The translations under genes were made by a program, and so were the position numbers. This document shows positions 53,839-61,693 of a stretch of 64,000 nt of DNA, piece after piece (the first letter of the stretch is position 1; every line of letters starts with the position of its first letter). The notes beneath the pieces were generated by a model. That model saw only the letters and a list, made by a program, of their open reading frames with translations, made no database searches and was not told the DNA's origin. The DNA is from Nocardia grenadensis NBRC 108939. GTDB taxonomy: Bacteria > Actinomycetota > Actinomycetes > Mycobacteriales > Mycobacteriaceae. The stretch is taken from the NCBI RefSeq assembly GCF_001613445.1, contig NZ_BDCJ01000011.1:62001-126000 (forward strand), read 5' to 3'.

Positions 53839-54156
53839 TCAGATCTGCTCCGATTCCCCGTTCACACCGGCCCCGCCCTGCCTGTCGATGTGCTCGAACT
53901 CCGTTGCGGCGCTTTGCCCGACATTGCCCCCGCCCTGCTGTTTGTCGGCTGCGGCAGTCCACCCCTTGGTCCGGGCTTCCCGCTTCCGGCGGGCAGCGAC
54001 CGCATACGCGTGAACGCCGTAACCCGCCCCTTCGTAGAGCTGGGCCTCCCACTCCGGGTCGTCCTTGGACTTATCGCGGATTGGGGCGACACCGTCGAGG
54101 GCTCGACTCGCGCGACCACGGACATCGTCCGGTTGTTGATTGAAGATGCTGTCCAT
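53839..54156 (-). CDS. Unrecognised 105-residue protein of the secretion-like cluster
   Basis: A short, highly charged protein (MDSIFNQQPDDVRGRASRAL, then EGAGYGVHAYAVAARRKREART, and a Gly/Glu-rich tail). The middle alternates hydrophobic and charged residues as in an amphipathic helix; there is no signal peptide. It lies 116 bases upstream of the large repeat protein and 126 bases after a YbaB-like gene, all on the same strand. The small size, Gly-rich tail and neighbours are compatible with a type VII secretion substrate or chaperone, but no WXG motif is present. Confidence 0.5.
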   Translation of the reverse strand: MDSIFNQQPDDVRGRASRALDGVAPIRDKSKDDPEWEAQLYEGAGYGVHAYAVAARRKREARTKGWTAAADKQQGGGNVGQSAATEFEHIDRQGGAGVNGESEQI

Positions 54157-54282
54157 GTCGCCGGTGTCCCTTCCCGATGAGGCTTCCAGACCGATTCTCG
54201 TACATCCCCACACTTGGGGAGCGCCGGTCGAAGCCCCCTCCCCCGCCGGAACGTCCGAATGACGCGTGCGCATGTCCTCGGC

Positions 54283-54621
54283 TCAGAATCCGTTCCTGAA
54301 CTCCGCTTTCTCCGCACGCTGATAATCGGCTTCGCTGGGAAGCCCGAGAGAATCCGCAATGTGTGGTAGAACCCCACGCTCGATCAGTATTGCCCGCCGG
54401 CCGACCTCGGATTTCATACGAGCGAGCCGAGCAACTCGCACGACCTCCGCCGCCAGCCATGCGTCCGTGTTGTCCACAACCTCGTCCCCGAGATGCAGAC
54501 CAACTATGACCCCGGCCGTGTTGCAGGCTACGCCAACCGAATAGTCCGCATTGAAGACCTCATAGATCCGCCGACCCGGGTTGCGGGGCGGTGACGCTTC
54601 ACCATCTTCCGCGGCGCTCAT
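54283..54621 (-). CDS. YbaB/EbfC-like small protein
   Basis: A 112-residue protein. Residues 25-60 show the beta-hairpin of YbaB-like proteins (IYEVFNADYSVGVACNTAGVIVGLHLGDEV), followed by a helix with LAAEVVRVARLARMKSEVG. YbaB-fold proteins are found throughout ESX-type loci of Nocardia, Mycobacterium and Rhodococcus beside secretion substrates. The ATG at 54621 starts MSAAEDGEASPP. It is one of two similar neighbouring genes (the other at 54665), which may form a heterodimer. Direct DNA binding is not assumed. Confidence 0.55.
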   Translation of the reverse strand: MSAAEDGEASPPRNPGRRIYEVFNADYSVGVACNTAGVIVGLHLGDEVVDNTDAWLAAEVVRVARLARMKSEVGRRAILIERGVLPHIADSLGLPSEADYQRAEKAEFRNGF

Positions 54622-54664
54622 AACCGACACGACGCTGATGCCACTCGGGACTGCGCCCGTCCGG

Positions 54665-55003
54665 TCAACGACGCCGCGGCACCCATGGCACCTTCGGCAG
54701 ATCGGGCCAAGCCGCCTCCTGGATCGTCTGCTTGTGCTGGTGGGCAGCATCCACAGTGCTCTCGTTGATGGCGGCCATGATGTCGGCCGCCAGTTCGCGA
54801 CTGTCGGTGAAGTGCGCGATCGTACCGGGCGCGATATACATGTCGGTCAACCGGAACATTCCATCCACTTCCGGGATGACTCGACCACTCGGGGACGGCC
54901 GCCGAGCGCGGATGCGGTCGACGCGCTCCAGCATGTCATCGGCCGCATGGACGAATTCGCGCCCCAAGGCGAGGGCCTCGATGGTCTTCGGATGCCTCAT
55001 CAT
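54665..55003 (-). CDS. YbaB/EbfC-like small protein
   Basis: A 112-residue protein starting MMRHPKTIEALALGREFVHA, a helix like the N-terminal helix of YbaB proteins, followed by a strand pair (GMFRLTDMYIAPGTIAHFTD) and a C-terminal helix (SRELAADIMAAINESTVDAA). This is the helix-strand-helix order of the family and complements the neighbouring gene 43 bases downstream. An AGGGGG ribosome site precedes two adjacent ATG codons, and either could be used. It seems to be the first gene of the secretion-like cluster. Confidence 0.5.
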   Translation of the reverse strand: MMRHPKTIEALALGREFVHAADDMLERVDRIRARRPSPSGRVIPEVDGMFRLTDMYIAPGTIAHFTDSRELAADIMAAINESTVDAAHQHKQTIQEAAWPDLPKVPWVPRRR

Positions 55004-55301
55004 GAGCCCCCTGGCCGGGTATGCGCCTGTCGAGAGCACCGCACGCGACCGGACCGCAACACGATCTCTTCCTCGGAATCCAGGCCATCTGCAGAGAGTC
55101 GCCGAGCCGGCCGCACGAACTGCCGCAACACTCCTCCTCCCGTCGACAGCGCTGATCCAGCGTTCCATACCATCCGAGGAATTCTCAAGCCTGGGAAGGC
55201 GGCGCCCACTCCGATATGGCAACTAGCGTACAAAGTCCCGACCACAGCCGGAGCAACACCGTCGAAGCCCTACTCGAGCCCTCGCGCGAAACAGGACCGT
55301 G

Positions 55302-56330
55302 TCATCCGGCGCTCCATATCGGCACACCATAGACATTCAGTTTGTCGATACCGTGGTCTGCCGAGAAACCCACCCCTAATGCGGAGTAATGCCAGGCAGC
55401 TCCGACTGCTCGCGCGGCCGCTGCCATGGCGTCCACCGCATGGGTGGAGCCGTGGTGCCGCGTCGCCAGCTCACGAGTGACCTCGGTCAGGTCGATATCG
55501 CCCAATGCGAGCGGGTTGAGTGTCAGGGTAGAGGCACCGGGCCCACGGGCCCGGCAAATGAAGTAATGGTACCGATGGAGCGCAGTGGGATCGGCACCAC
55601 ACGCGACGAGCTCGGACAATATCTCCCACGCCGGATCACCGAAGTACCTGACCAGTTTCATGGGTGTGGCAATGTGGGGCCGGACACTCATATAGACCTT
55701 GTATACGACCTCACCGAGTGCGTTGGCCTCCAAGGTAGCGAGAAGGGGCCTGAGGAGTGGTCGCCCTTCCTCGGGAACCGTAGCCAGCCCCGCGAAACCT
55801 GGCAGTTGACGACACAGTCCCTCGAGAGCAGCCGGCGACCTCAGCGGACCGCAATATACTTTGATGCCGGAAACCGGGAGGGCAGCCATATCGCGATAGA
55901 CGACCCCAATGAAGGTCGAGCCGCTGTACCAGGTCGGGACCAGGGCCGGTTCGGGATGAACGTACTCGATGAGGGACCGGAACAACCCCGTGGTCTCGTC
56001 GCCCCCGGACGCCAGCCGCCGCACGAGTTCTCCGACCGCGATCCGCTGGGCGGTGAGCCTGGATTCAAAGGTCGTCTCCTGCGTCGCGGGCTCCGTGACG
56101 TACCGAACCGCGCGGGTGGTGCGTCCTCTGCCACCGGTTACGCTTGCCTCGAACGGAAGGCCCGAAAGAGTGAGCGTACTCGCCTGACGTCCATCACCGC
56201 GCTTCGTGTTCAGTTGCCCCCCGGAAGCATGTTCCAGCACCTCCCGAACCGACCCCGGATCATGCGGCAACTCCATTCGTTCCAGGAGATCGATCAGATA
56301 GGTCCCGACCGCGTGGACAGTGTCGATCAT
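55302..56330 (-). CDS. Candidate DMATS-like aromatic/peptide prenyltransferase
   Basis: A 342-residue soluble protein. Three strands with the diphosphate-binding pattern of DMATS/ABBA prenyltransferases can be placed in order: GIKVYCGPL at 155-163, YKVYMSVRP at 210-218, and DKLNVYGVP at 329-337. Charged-plus-Tyr strands in this spacing are how bacterial indole prenyltransferases present Lys/Arg/Tyr to the prenyl diphosphate, and the length (about 340-380) fits. Conserved-looking HHGSTHAVDAM and TLTLNPLALGDIDL segments are not ones I can place. The ATG overlaps the stop of a 33-codon open frame (ATGA). A methyltransferase lies upstream. The assignment is tentative; it could be another beta-barrel family. 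Confidence 0.4.
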   Translation of the reverse strand: MIDTVHAVGTYLIDLLERMELPHDPGSVREVLEHASGGQLNTKRGDGRQASTLTLSGLPFEASVTGGRGRTTRAVRYVTEPATQETTFESRLTAQRIAVGELVRRLASGGDETTGLFRSLIEYVHPEPALVPTWYSGSTFIGVVYRDMAALPVSGIKVYCGPLRSPAALEGLCRQLPGFAGLATVPEEGRPLLRPLLATLEANALGEVVYKVYMSVRPHIATPMKLVRYFGDPAWEILSELVACGADPTALHRYHYFICRARGPGASTLTLNPLALGDIDLTEVTRELATRHHGSTHAVDAMAAAARAVGAAWHYSALGVGFSADHGIDKLNVYGVPIWSAG

Positions 56331-56428
56331 CGACTGTCTTCGGTGAGGGGCGCCCTTGCAGCACAGCCTCGGGTATGCCTTTCCAGCCGATCCGCGCAGG
56401 CCTCACCGGCATTGCTGTTGTCGGGCAT
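56327..56428 (-). CDS. 33-residue peptide coupled to the prenyltransferase-like gene
   Basis: A small open frame starts at ATG 56428 with GGAGG three bases upstream, and its TGA overlaps the next gene as ATGA. The peptide reads MPDNSNAGEACADRLERHTR plus a 13-residue tail with a second Cys (Cys11 and Cys22). The strong ribosome site and coupling argue it is translated. It may be a precursor peptide for the downstream enzyme or simply a leader that couples translation. There is no family match I recognise. Confidence 0.45.
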   Translation of the reverse strand: MPDNSNAGEACADRLERHTRGCAARAPLTEDSR

Positions 56429-56540
56429 AGTCCTCCCATGTTCTCTCCGCCGCCTGCCTCGAAATGATTGTCACGACTACCCAGCGATGAGAACCGGCTT
56501 CGGTACCGACGTGCGATGCCGGCGCTTCCTCCCAGGGGCC

Positions 56541-57233
56541 TCAGCGTTGCGAGTCGTCACCTGCCCGGTCCGGTTTCCTGGCCACGATGGCGCCCGTGCC
56601 GGACCCGAACTCGGCGAACTCCGATTCGGCGAAACCCACCTCTTCCAGAGCAGCCATGTAGTTCCGGATATCCACGGCGGCGAAGCGGTCGACGTTACTC
56701 GTTCGGCGAACCCTGTCGCTCGCTCGGAAGACTGCCCGTACGAGGGCGGACGGATGGGCGTCGGCGAGCACGAGCCGCCCACTCGGCCGCAATACGCGCC
56801 ACATCTCCGCAAGTGCCGCCACTCGATGCCTTTCGGGGATGTGATGCATGACAAAGGTGCAGGTGACCACGTCGAACGCCGCATCGGGTAGCACCAATTC
56901 CTGTGCCGGAGAACAGAGGTAGCGGTGACGCGGATCGTGGTGCCGGTTGTATGCGATGGCCTCCGGAGAGGGGTCCACGCCGGTGGCGCTGCCGCCGGGT
57001 CCCGTCCGGTGACCGAGTGCGCGGACGAGCTTCCCGGGACCACAACCCACATCGAGGGCGTCTTCCCCCGCCCGCAGGCCACTGCGGGCGACGATTTCCT
57101 GTAGCAACCGCCCCTGCCCGCCGAGGAAGTACACCGCGGTGAACAATTTGTACCGGCGCAGGCCGGACAGTATGAGACCGGTATCCGGTTCGTCGACGAA
57201 CATGGAATTACGTACACGCTGATCTGAGGTCAT
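56541..57233 (-). CDS. Class I SAM-dependent methyltransferase
   Basis: A 230-residue methyltransferase. Motif I is ALDVGCGPGKLVRALG near residue 58, then TGVDPSPEAI, the LPDAAFDVVTCTFVMHHI segment (motif II) and WRVLRPSGRLVLAD (motif III). It belongs to the UbiE-like small-molecule methyltransferases. It is followed, 112 bases on, by the 33-residue peptide and prenyltransferase-like gene on the same strand, and divergent from a TetR gene. If these form a unit, it may methylate the product of the prenyltransferase-like enzyme. Confidence 0.8.
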   Translation of the reverse strand: MTSDQRVRNSMFVDEPDTGLILSGLRRYKLFTAVYFLGGQGRLLQEIVARSGLRAGEDALDVGCGPGKLVRALGHRTGPGGSATGVDPSPEAIAYNRHHDPRHRYLCSPAQELVLPDAAFDVVTCTFVMHHIPERHRVAALAEMWRVLRPSGRLVLADAHPSALVRAVFRASDRVRRTSNVDRFAAVDIRNYMAALEEVGFAESEFAEFGSGTGAIVARKPDRAGDDSQR

Positions 57234-57287
57234 GCACCGATAGTCGCCGCTCGGTCGACCCTCGACCAGAATCAATCCGGCCGGATG

Positions 57288-57321
57288 TGTCCTTTTGCGG
57301 ACAGACCCTGGACTACTGTCC
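57288..57321. promoter_or_regulatory. Paired inverted repeats between methyltransferase and TetR genes
   Basis: TGTCC-N6-GGACA at 57288-57303 and GGAC-N4-GTCC at 57310-57321 use the same half-site and lie in the divergent intergenic region, 29 bases before the TetR ATG. They are the best candidates for the TetR operator. Confidence 0.5.
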
Positions 57322-57349
57322 GGCAACGGTCCAAGTCGAGAGGAAGAGC

Positions 57350-57895
57350 ATGGAAACACCGGACCGTCGGGTCCGCCGTACCCGGGACGCCCTGCACCGG
57401 GCGCTCATCGAGTTGATGATGCGGCGCCCCTACGACCGCATCACCGTGAGCGATGTGATCGCCCGGGCCGATGTCGGCCGCTCGACCTTCTACGCCCACT
57501 ACCGTGACAAGGACGAGCTGCTCGTGGTGAGTTGCGCCGAGCACCTACGCAAAGAGATCGCCCACTCCACGGATCGGGGGCCGTGGGCTCCGGTGCGGGT
57601 GATGCTCGACCTGGCCGCCGGGTATCCCGAGGTGTACCGACCGCTGGTGGGCCCGAAGGCGTCGGCGACCGCGTTGCGCGGCTACCGGCAGAGTATGGCG
57701 ACGATCCTGCGAGAGCATCTCGCCGAGCAGCCGGGCCTGCCCGCCGATGAGCTCACGGTCACCATGGTGTCGTGGGCACTGGTGGGCTTGCTCACCGCGG
57801 TCGCCGATCCGTCGACGCCGATACCGCCCGGGACCGCTTGGCGGCATTTCGAAACCACGTTCGCCCGGCGGGTGGACCGGCCGGGCGCGGATTGA
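57350..57895 (+). CDS. TetR-family transcriptional regulator
   Basis: A 181-residue TetR repressor, near the lower end of the family. Residues 6-50 contain the helix-turn-helix (RRTRDALHRALIELMMRRPYDRITVSDVIARADVGRSTFYAHYRDKDELL), with the FYAHYRDKDEL recognition segment of the TetR_C_7/AcrR-like group. ATG 57350 has AGGAAGA just upstream. It is divergent from the methyltransferase and separated from the following ABC genes by a long convergent hairpin, so its likely targets are itself and the methyltransferase operon. Confidence 0.88.
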   Translation: METPDRRVRRTRDALHRALIELMMRRPYDRITVSDVIARADVGRSTFYAHYRDKDELLVVSCAEHLRKEIAHSTDRGPWAPVRVMLDLAAGYPEVYRPLVGPKASATALRGYRQSMATILREHLAEQPGLPADELTVTMVSWALVGLLTAVADPSTPIPPGTAWRHFETTFARRVDRPGAD

Positions 57896-57912
57896 CCGAT
57901 CCGGGGACGACA

Positions 57913-57939
57913 GAGCCCTGCCCGCCGCGGGCAGGGCTC
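57913..57939. terminator. Bidirectional hairpin between convergent genes
   Basis: A perfect 12-bp stem (GAGCCCTGCCCG at 57913-57924, CGGGCAGGGCTC at 57928-57939) with a three-base loop lies between the ends of the TetR and ABC permease genes. It lacks a T run, as is common in high-GC actinobacteria. Confidence 0.6.
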
Positions 57940-57953
57940 GAGACGAGTGGCGG

Positions 57954-58646
57954 TCAGGCGGTGGCCCGGCGAATCGCGGCCCACGCCCCGATCAGCGCCG
58001 CCAGCGCGACCACCGCGGGCAGCACCACCATCGGCACCACCCGGGGTGTATCGGCGAACCAGGAACCCACCGCGGGCCACCCGCGCTGCCAGGTCACCAG
58101 GATGGCGGCGAGGCCGCCGACGACCAGGAAGGCGGCGCCGGTGGTGAACAGCCCGGTGACCCGCCAGCGCTGGTAGATCGCGCCGAGCAACAGGCTCACG
58201 CAGGCGACCAGGCTCAGGAACGCCACGTAGGTCCCCAACTGGATCAGCCGGTTGTCGGTGAAACTGCCCGGCAGCCCGAACATCCTCATCCGCACACCCC
58301 ACCCGTCGGTGTGGTCCTCGACAATGGCCAGCACCCACAGCAGCAGGGCCGTCCCGGTCACCTGCACCACGCCGACCAGGGCGGTGGCATTGAAGAAGTC
58401 GCGGCGGGTGACACCGAGACCGAGGGCGAACGGGAAGGTCTGGGTCATCGCGCCCATATAGAACGCCATGGTCACGCCGAGGATGGAGTAGATGCTGCCG
58501 GTGGTGTTCGCTTCGGTGGCGTCGACGAGGGCGAAGATCACCCACGGGATCGCGAAGGCCGCGAGGAGGATGCCCAGCGGCCAGGCCAGGAGCAGCGGCC
58601 AGGCCACCGTGTGGATCCGGGAGACATTGAGGGCGCGGGCGATCAT
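57954..58646 (-). CDS. ABC transporter membrane subunit
   Basis: A 230-residue integral membrane protein with six hydrophobic helices (for example VAWPLLLAWPLGILLAAFAIPWVIFALV, then YSILGVTMAFYMGAMTQTFPFALGLGV). FALGLGVTRRDFF is a loop also seen in export ABC permeases of YtrA-regulated systems in actinobacteria. Its ATG overlaps the stop of the ATPase gene as ATGA. It would form an exporter with that ATPase; the substrate is unknown but peptide-antibiotic or lipid stress response is typical for GntR/YtrA operons. Confidence 0.78.
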   Translation of the reverse strand: MIARALNVSRIHTVAWPLLLAWPLGILLAAFAIPWVIFALVDATEANTTGSIYSILGVTMAFYMGAMTQTFPFALGLGVTRRDFFNATALVGVVQVTGTALLLWVLAIVEDHTDGWGVRMRMFGLPGSFTDNRLIQLGTYVAFLSLVACVSLLLGAIYQRWRVTGLFTTGAAFLVVGGLAAILVTWQRGWPAVGSWFADTPRVVPMVVLPAVVALAALIGAWAAIRRATA

Positions 58647-59560
58647 GACTGTTCCTTGCCGTGCACAGGAGTGGTTTCGACGATGAGCTGCTGCAGTGAG
58701 ACCGGTTCCACCAGCAGGCCCAACGCTTTCGCGTGCCGGGTGTCCTCGGCGTGGTCGGCGGTGCGCAGCCGGACCCGGCTCTGTGTGCCCAGTGATTCCC
58801 GGCGCAGCTCCGGCCGGCCGGCGACGAAACGGTCGATATCGGAGGTTGGTCCGGCGACGCTGAGGGCCGAATCGCGCAACTCGTCGGCCGAGGCGTCGGT
58901 GACGAGCCGGCCGCGGTCGATGAGCAGGACGTGTTCGAGGAGGTCAGCGACCTCGTCGATCAGATGGGTGGACAGCACCACGGTGCGCGGATGCTCGGCG
59001 TAGTCGGCGAGCAGGCGGTCGTAGAAGAGTTGCCGGGCCACGGCGTCCAAGCCGAGATATGGTTCGTCGAAGAAGGTGAGCGGAGCGCGGGACGCCAGAC
59101 CGACGATGACCCCGAGCGCGGAGGTCATTCCGCGGGAGAGCTTCTTCACCTTCCGGTCGGCGGGCAGATCGAAATCGCGCATCAATTCGCGCGCGAAGTC
59201 CTCGTCCCAGTTGGGCAGCAGATGCCGTGCCGCGCCGAGCACATGCCGGACCTTGTAATCGGCCGGGTATGCCTGACTCTCCTTGATGAAGGACACCGAG
59301 CGCAGCACTTCGGCGTTCTCGTGCGGGACCGCCCCGTTGATGCGGACTTCGCCGGAAGTCTGGAACAGCTGTCCGGTGAGTACCTGCATGAGAGTGGTCT
59401 TCCCGGCGCCGTTACGGCCGAGCAGCCCGTAGATGGTGTTCTCGCGCAGATCGAAGGTCACATCGTCGAGCGCGGTGACCGAGCCGAACCGCATGGTGAC
59501 CCCGCGGGCGCGGGCCAGTACCTCGTTGTCGAGCGCCGGGTCGATGAAAGTGGTGTTCAT
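58643..59560 (-). CDS. ABC transporter ATP-binding protein (exporter type)
   Basis: A 305-residue ATPase of the drug/export CcmA group. It has Walker A LLGRNGAGKTT, Q-loop FIKESQAYP, a variant signature KKLSRGMTSALGV (S-R-G-M in place of S-G-G-Q), Walker B LTFFDEPYLGLD and switch His in STHLIDEV. The variant signature is usual in YtrB-like ATPases controlled by GntR regulators. It overlaps both the GntR gene (ATGA) and the permease gene, giving a three-gene operon. Confidence 0.88.
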   Translation of the reverse strand: MNTTFIDPALDNEVLARARGVTMRFGSVTALDDVTFDLRENTIYGLLGRNGAGKTTLMQVLTGQLFQTSGEVRINGAVPHENAEVLRSVSFIKESQAYPADYKVRHVLGAARHLLPNWDEDFARELMRDFDLPADRKVKKLSRGMTSALGVIVGLASRAPLTFFDEPYLGLDAVARQLFYDRLLADYAEHPRTVVLSTHLIDEVADLLEHVLLIDRGRLVTDASADELRDSALSVAGPTSDIDRFVAGRPELRRESLGTQSRVRLRTADHAEDTRHAKALGLLVEPVSLQQLIVETTPVHGKEQS

Positions 59561-59919
59561 TGGGTCCCCTCCCGCTGGTCGAGCAGGGTCTTGAGTTCGT
59601 CGATACCCAGGCCGAGCTTGTCCGCCTCGGCAATGAGCGGGTCGATGTATTGCTGCGCGAAGCGTTCTCTGCGCCGCAGCCGCAGCGCACCGCGCGCACC
59701 GGCGGTGACGAACATGCCGATCCCTCGTTTCTTGTACAGAATCCCGTCCGACACCAGCTGGTTCAGGCCTTTGGCCGCGGTCGCCGGGTTGATCCGGTGG
59801 AAGGCCGCGAGCTCGTTCGACGACGGCGCCTGACTCTCCTCGGACAGCGATCCGTCGATGATCGAGTTCTCGACCATCTCCGCGATCTGGAGAAAGAGCG
59901 GCTTACCGTCCGCGAGCAC
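59557..59919 (-). CDS. GntR-family regulator, YtrA subfamily
   Basis: A 120-residue repressor starting at GTG 59919. It has the GntR winged helix (PLFLQIAEMVENSIIDGSL, QAPSSNELAAFHRINPATAAKGLNQLVSDGILYKKRGIGMFVT) and only a short C-terminal helical tail, which defines the YtrA subfamily. These regulators repress the ABC exporter operon they belong to and respond to cell-envelope antibiotics in several Gram-positive bacteria. A perfect 11-bp inverted repeat 25 bases upstream is the expected operator. Confidence 0.9.
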   Translation of the reverse strand: MLADGKPLFLQIAEMVENSIIDGSLSEESQAPSSNELAAFHRINPATAAKGLNQLVSDGILYKKRGIGMFVTAGARGALRLRRRERFAQQYIDPLIAEADKLGLGIDELKTLLDQREGTQ

Positions 59920-59943
59920 GGGTCCTCACCTTGCCTGGTAGAG

Positions 59944-59969
59944 TGGTTCATTACTCATGTAATGAACCA
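59944..59969 (-). promoter_or_regulatory. YtrA/GntR operator palindrome
   Basis: TGGTTCATTAC at 59944-59954 and its exact complement GTAATGAACCA at 59959-59969 are separated by TCAT. It lies 25 bases ahead of the regulator GTG, in a position to block transcription of the whole GntR/ABC operon. Confidence 0.75.
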
Positions 59970-60124
59970 TAGAGCCTGGAGGTCTTCCCGCGCAAGCCGC
60001 GACGCACTGTCTACCCGCCCGGCTGTCGCGGACCGACGATGCCGGGTACGGAATGCGACCGAGAAAGCGCTGGTGGCACTAGGGTGGTCACGCAGATTCG
60101 CCGGATCGAACGCAGGGGGTTCGC

Positions 60125-61675
60125 ATGCTGTCACGCCGTAAGCTCTTCGCCGCGACCGCTCTCGGCGCCGCCGCGGTGAGCGTGCCGCGCACAACAGCCC
60201 GGGCCGCCCCCGCCGTACTCCCCGGTCAGGGCGCGTACCGTGCCCTGACCCTGCGCGGGTACAACCGGCGATTCGTCGCTCGCCCACAGCGGATCCATCT
60301 CCCGGCGACCGCGCAGGAAGTGCGCGCGGCACTGGCGAGCTCGGTACGGGACGGCCTGCGTCCGGCCGCCCGTTCCGGGGGCCACTGCTTCGAGGACTTC
60401 GTGGACAGCGCGGAGACCCGCTCACTGATCGATCTGCGCGGGTTGAACCACGTCGACTGGGACGCCGAACATCGCGCGTTCTCGGTGGGTCCCGGCCTCA
60501 CCCTGGAGCAGTTGTACACGGAGCTGGCGCGCTGGAACGTGACCGTACCGGGCGGTATCTGCCGGGCCGTCGGGGTCGGCGGGCATATCAGCGGCGGCGG
60601 GTACGGCCCGCTGTCGCGGCGGCACGGTCTGGTGGCCGACCACCTGTACGGGGTGGAGGTGGCCACCGTGGCACGCGACGGCAGCGTCGCACTGACGACG
60701 GCGACCAGGAACGGGCCGCACGAAGACCTCTGGTGGGCCCATACCGGCGGAGGCGGCGGCAATTTCGGGATCGTCACCCGTTACCTGCTGCGATCCCCCG
60801 GATCCGACGGCGCCGATCCGGCGACCGCGCTCCCCCGGCCGCCGCGTTCGATGCTCAGCACCGAGCTGACCCTGCCGGTCACCACCGAGGAGTCGTTCGT
60901 CCGCTTCATGGGCAACTATCTCGATTTCTACGCGCGCCACCGCGAGCCCGGGAACCGGTTCGCGGGCCTGTACGCGCCGATCAGCTTCCGGCCCACCCTG
61001 ACCGGATTCGGCGAGATGCTGATCATCCAGGCCGACGACGGGCCGGACGCCCGGGCGCTGGTGGACGAGTTCGTGGCGACGGTCTGTGCCGGGGTGGTCC
61101 CGGGAGCGACGGTCCCGCCGGCCGTCGAGAAGACCTACGCCGATACGGTCGCGCATGTCTACTACGCGGGCACCGACGACCCGCCCCGGGTCAAGACCAA
61201 GGCGGCCTACCTGCGCCGGCCATACACCACCGACCAACTGCGCAGCTGTTACCGCCATATCGTCTCGCCGGCCTTCGTCGGCGAATCGGCCCTGGAGTTC
61301 CTACCCTTCGGCGGTGCGATCAACGCGGTCACACCCGACGCCACCGCCATGCCGGCACGCGACTCGTTCATGAAAATGCTCATCCACGCCGCCTGGCGGC
61401 TACCCGCCGACGACGAACGCCATATCGGGGTCGCCCGGCAGTTGTACCGCGAGCTGTATTCCGCGACCGGTGGTGTGCCGGTCCCCGACGACCGCAACGG
61501 CGGCAGCTACATCAACTACCCCGACCCCGATCTGGCCGACCCGGAATTCAACCGGTCCAGCACTCCCTGGCACGCACTGTATTACGGTGCCAACTACCCG
61601 CGGCTGCAACGGGTCAAAGCGGAATGGGACCCGAACAATGTCTTCCGGCACCGGCTCTCCATCGCCCTGCCCTGA
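60125..61675 (+). CDS. Tat-exported berberine-bridge-type FAD oxidase
   Basis: A 516-residue flavoprotein. Residues 1-29 form a twin-arginine signal (S-R-R-K-L-F followed by a hydrophobic Ala-rich core). The PP-loop FAD domain has RSGGHCFEDF with His87 and GICRAVGVGGHISGGGYG with Cys146; these are the two residues that carry bicovalently attached FAD in berberine bridge/oligosaccharide oxidases. The C-terminal BBE segment NYPRLQRVKAEWDPNNVFRH confirms the group. It should oxidise an alcohol, sugar or phenolic in the cell envelope, producing hydrogen peroxide. It is convergent, by six bases, with the exported cyclase. Confidence 0.9.
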   Translation: MLSRRKLFAATALGAAAVSVPRTTARAAPAVLPGQGAYRALTLRGYNRRFVARPQRIHLPATAQEVRAALASSVRDGLRPAARSGGHCFEDFVDSAETRSLIDLRGLNHVDWDAEHRAFSVGPGLTLEQLYTELARWNVTVPGGICRAVGVGGHISGGGYGPLSRRHGLVADHLYGVEVATVARDGSVALTTATRNGPHEDLWWAHTGGGGGNFGIVTRYLLRSPGSDGADPATALPRPPRSMLSTELTLPVTTEESFVRFMGNYLDFYARHREPGNRFAGLYAPISFRPTLTGFGEMLIIQADDGPDARALVDEFVATVCAGVVPGATVPPAVEKTYADTVAHVYYAGTDDPPRVKTKAAYLRRPYTTDQLRSCYRHIVSPAFVGESALEFLPFGGAINAVTPDATAMPARDSFMKMLIHAAWRLPADDERHIGVARQLYRELYSATGGVPVPDDRNGGSYINYPDPDLADPEFNRSSTPWHALYYGANYPRLQRVKAEWDPNNVFRHRLSIALP

Positions 61676-61693
61676 ATCGGCTCAGGTCAGGGC
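61669..61693. terminator. Hairpin spanning two convergent stop codons
   Basis: GCCCTGA at 61669-61675 pairs with TCAGGGC at 61687-61693, covering the ends of the BBE oxidase and cyclase genes, which are only six bases apart. No T run is present. Confidence 0.4.
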
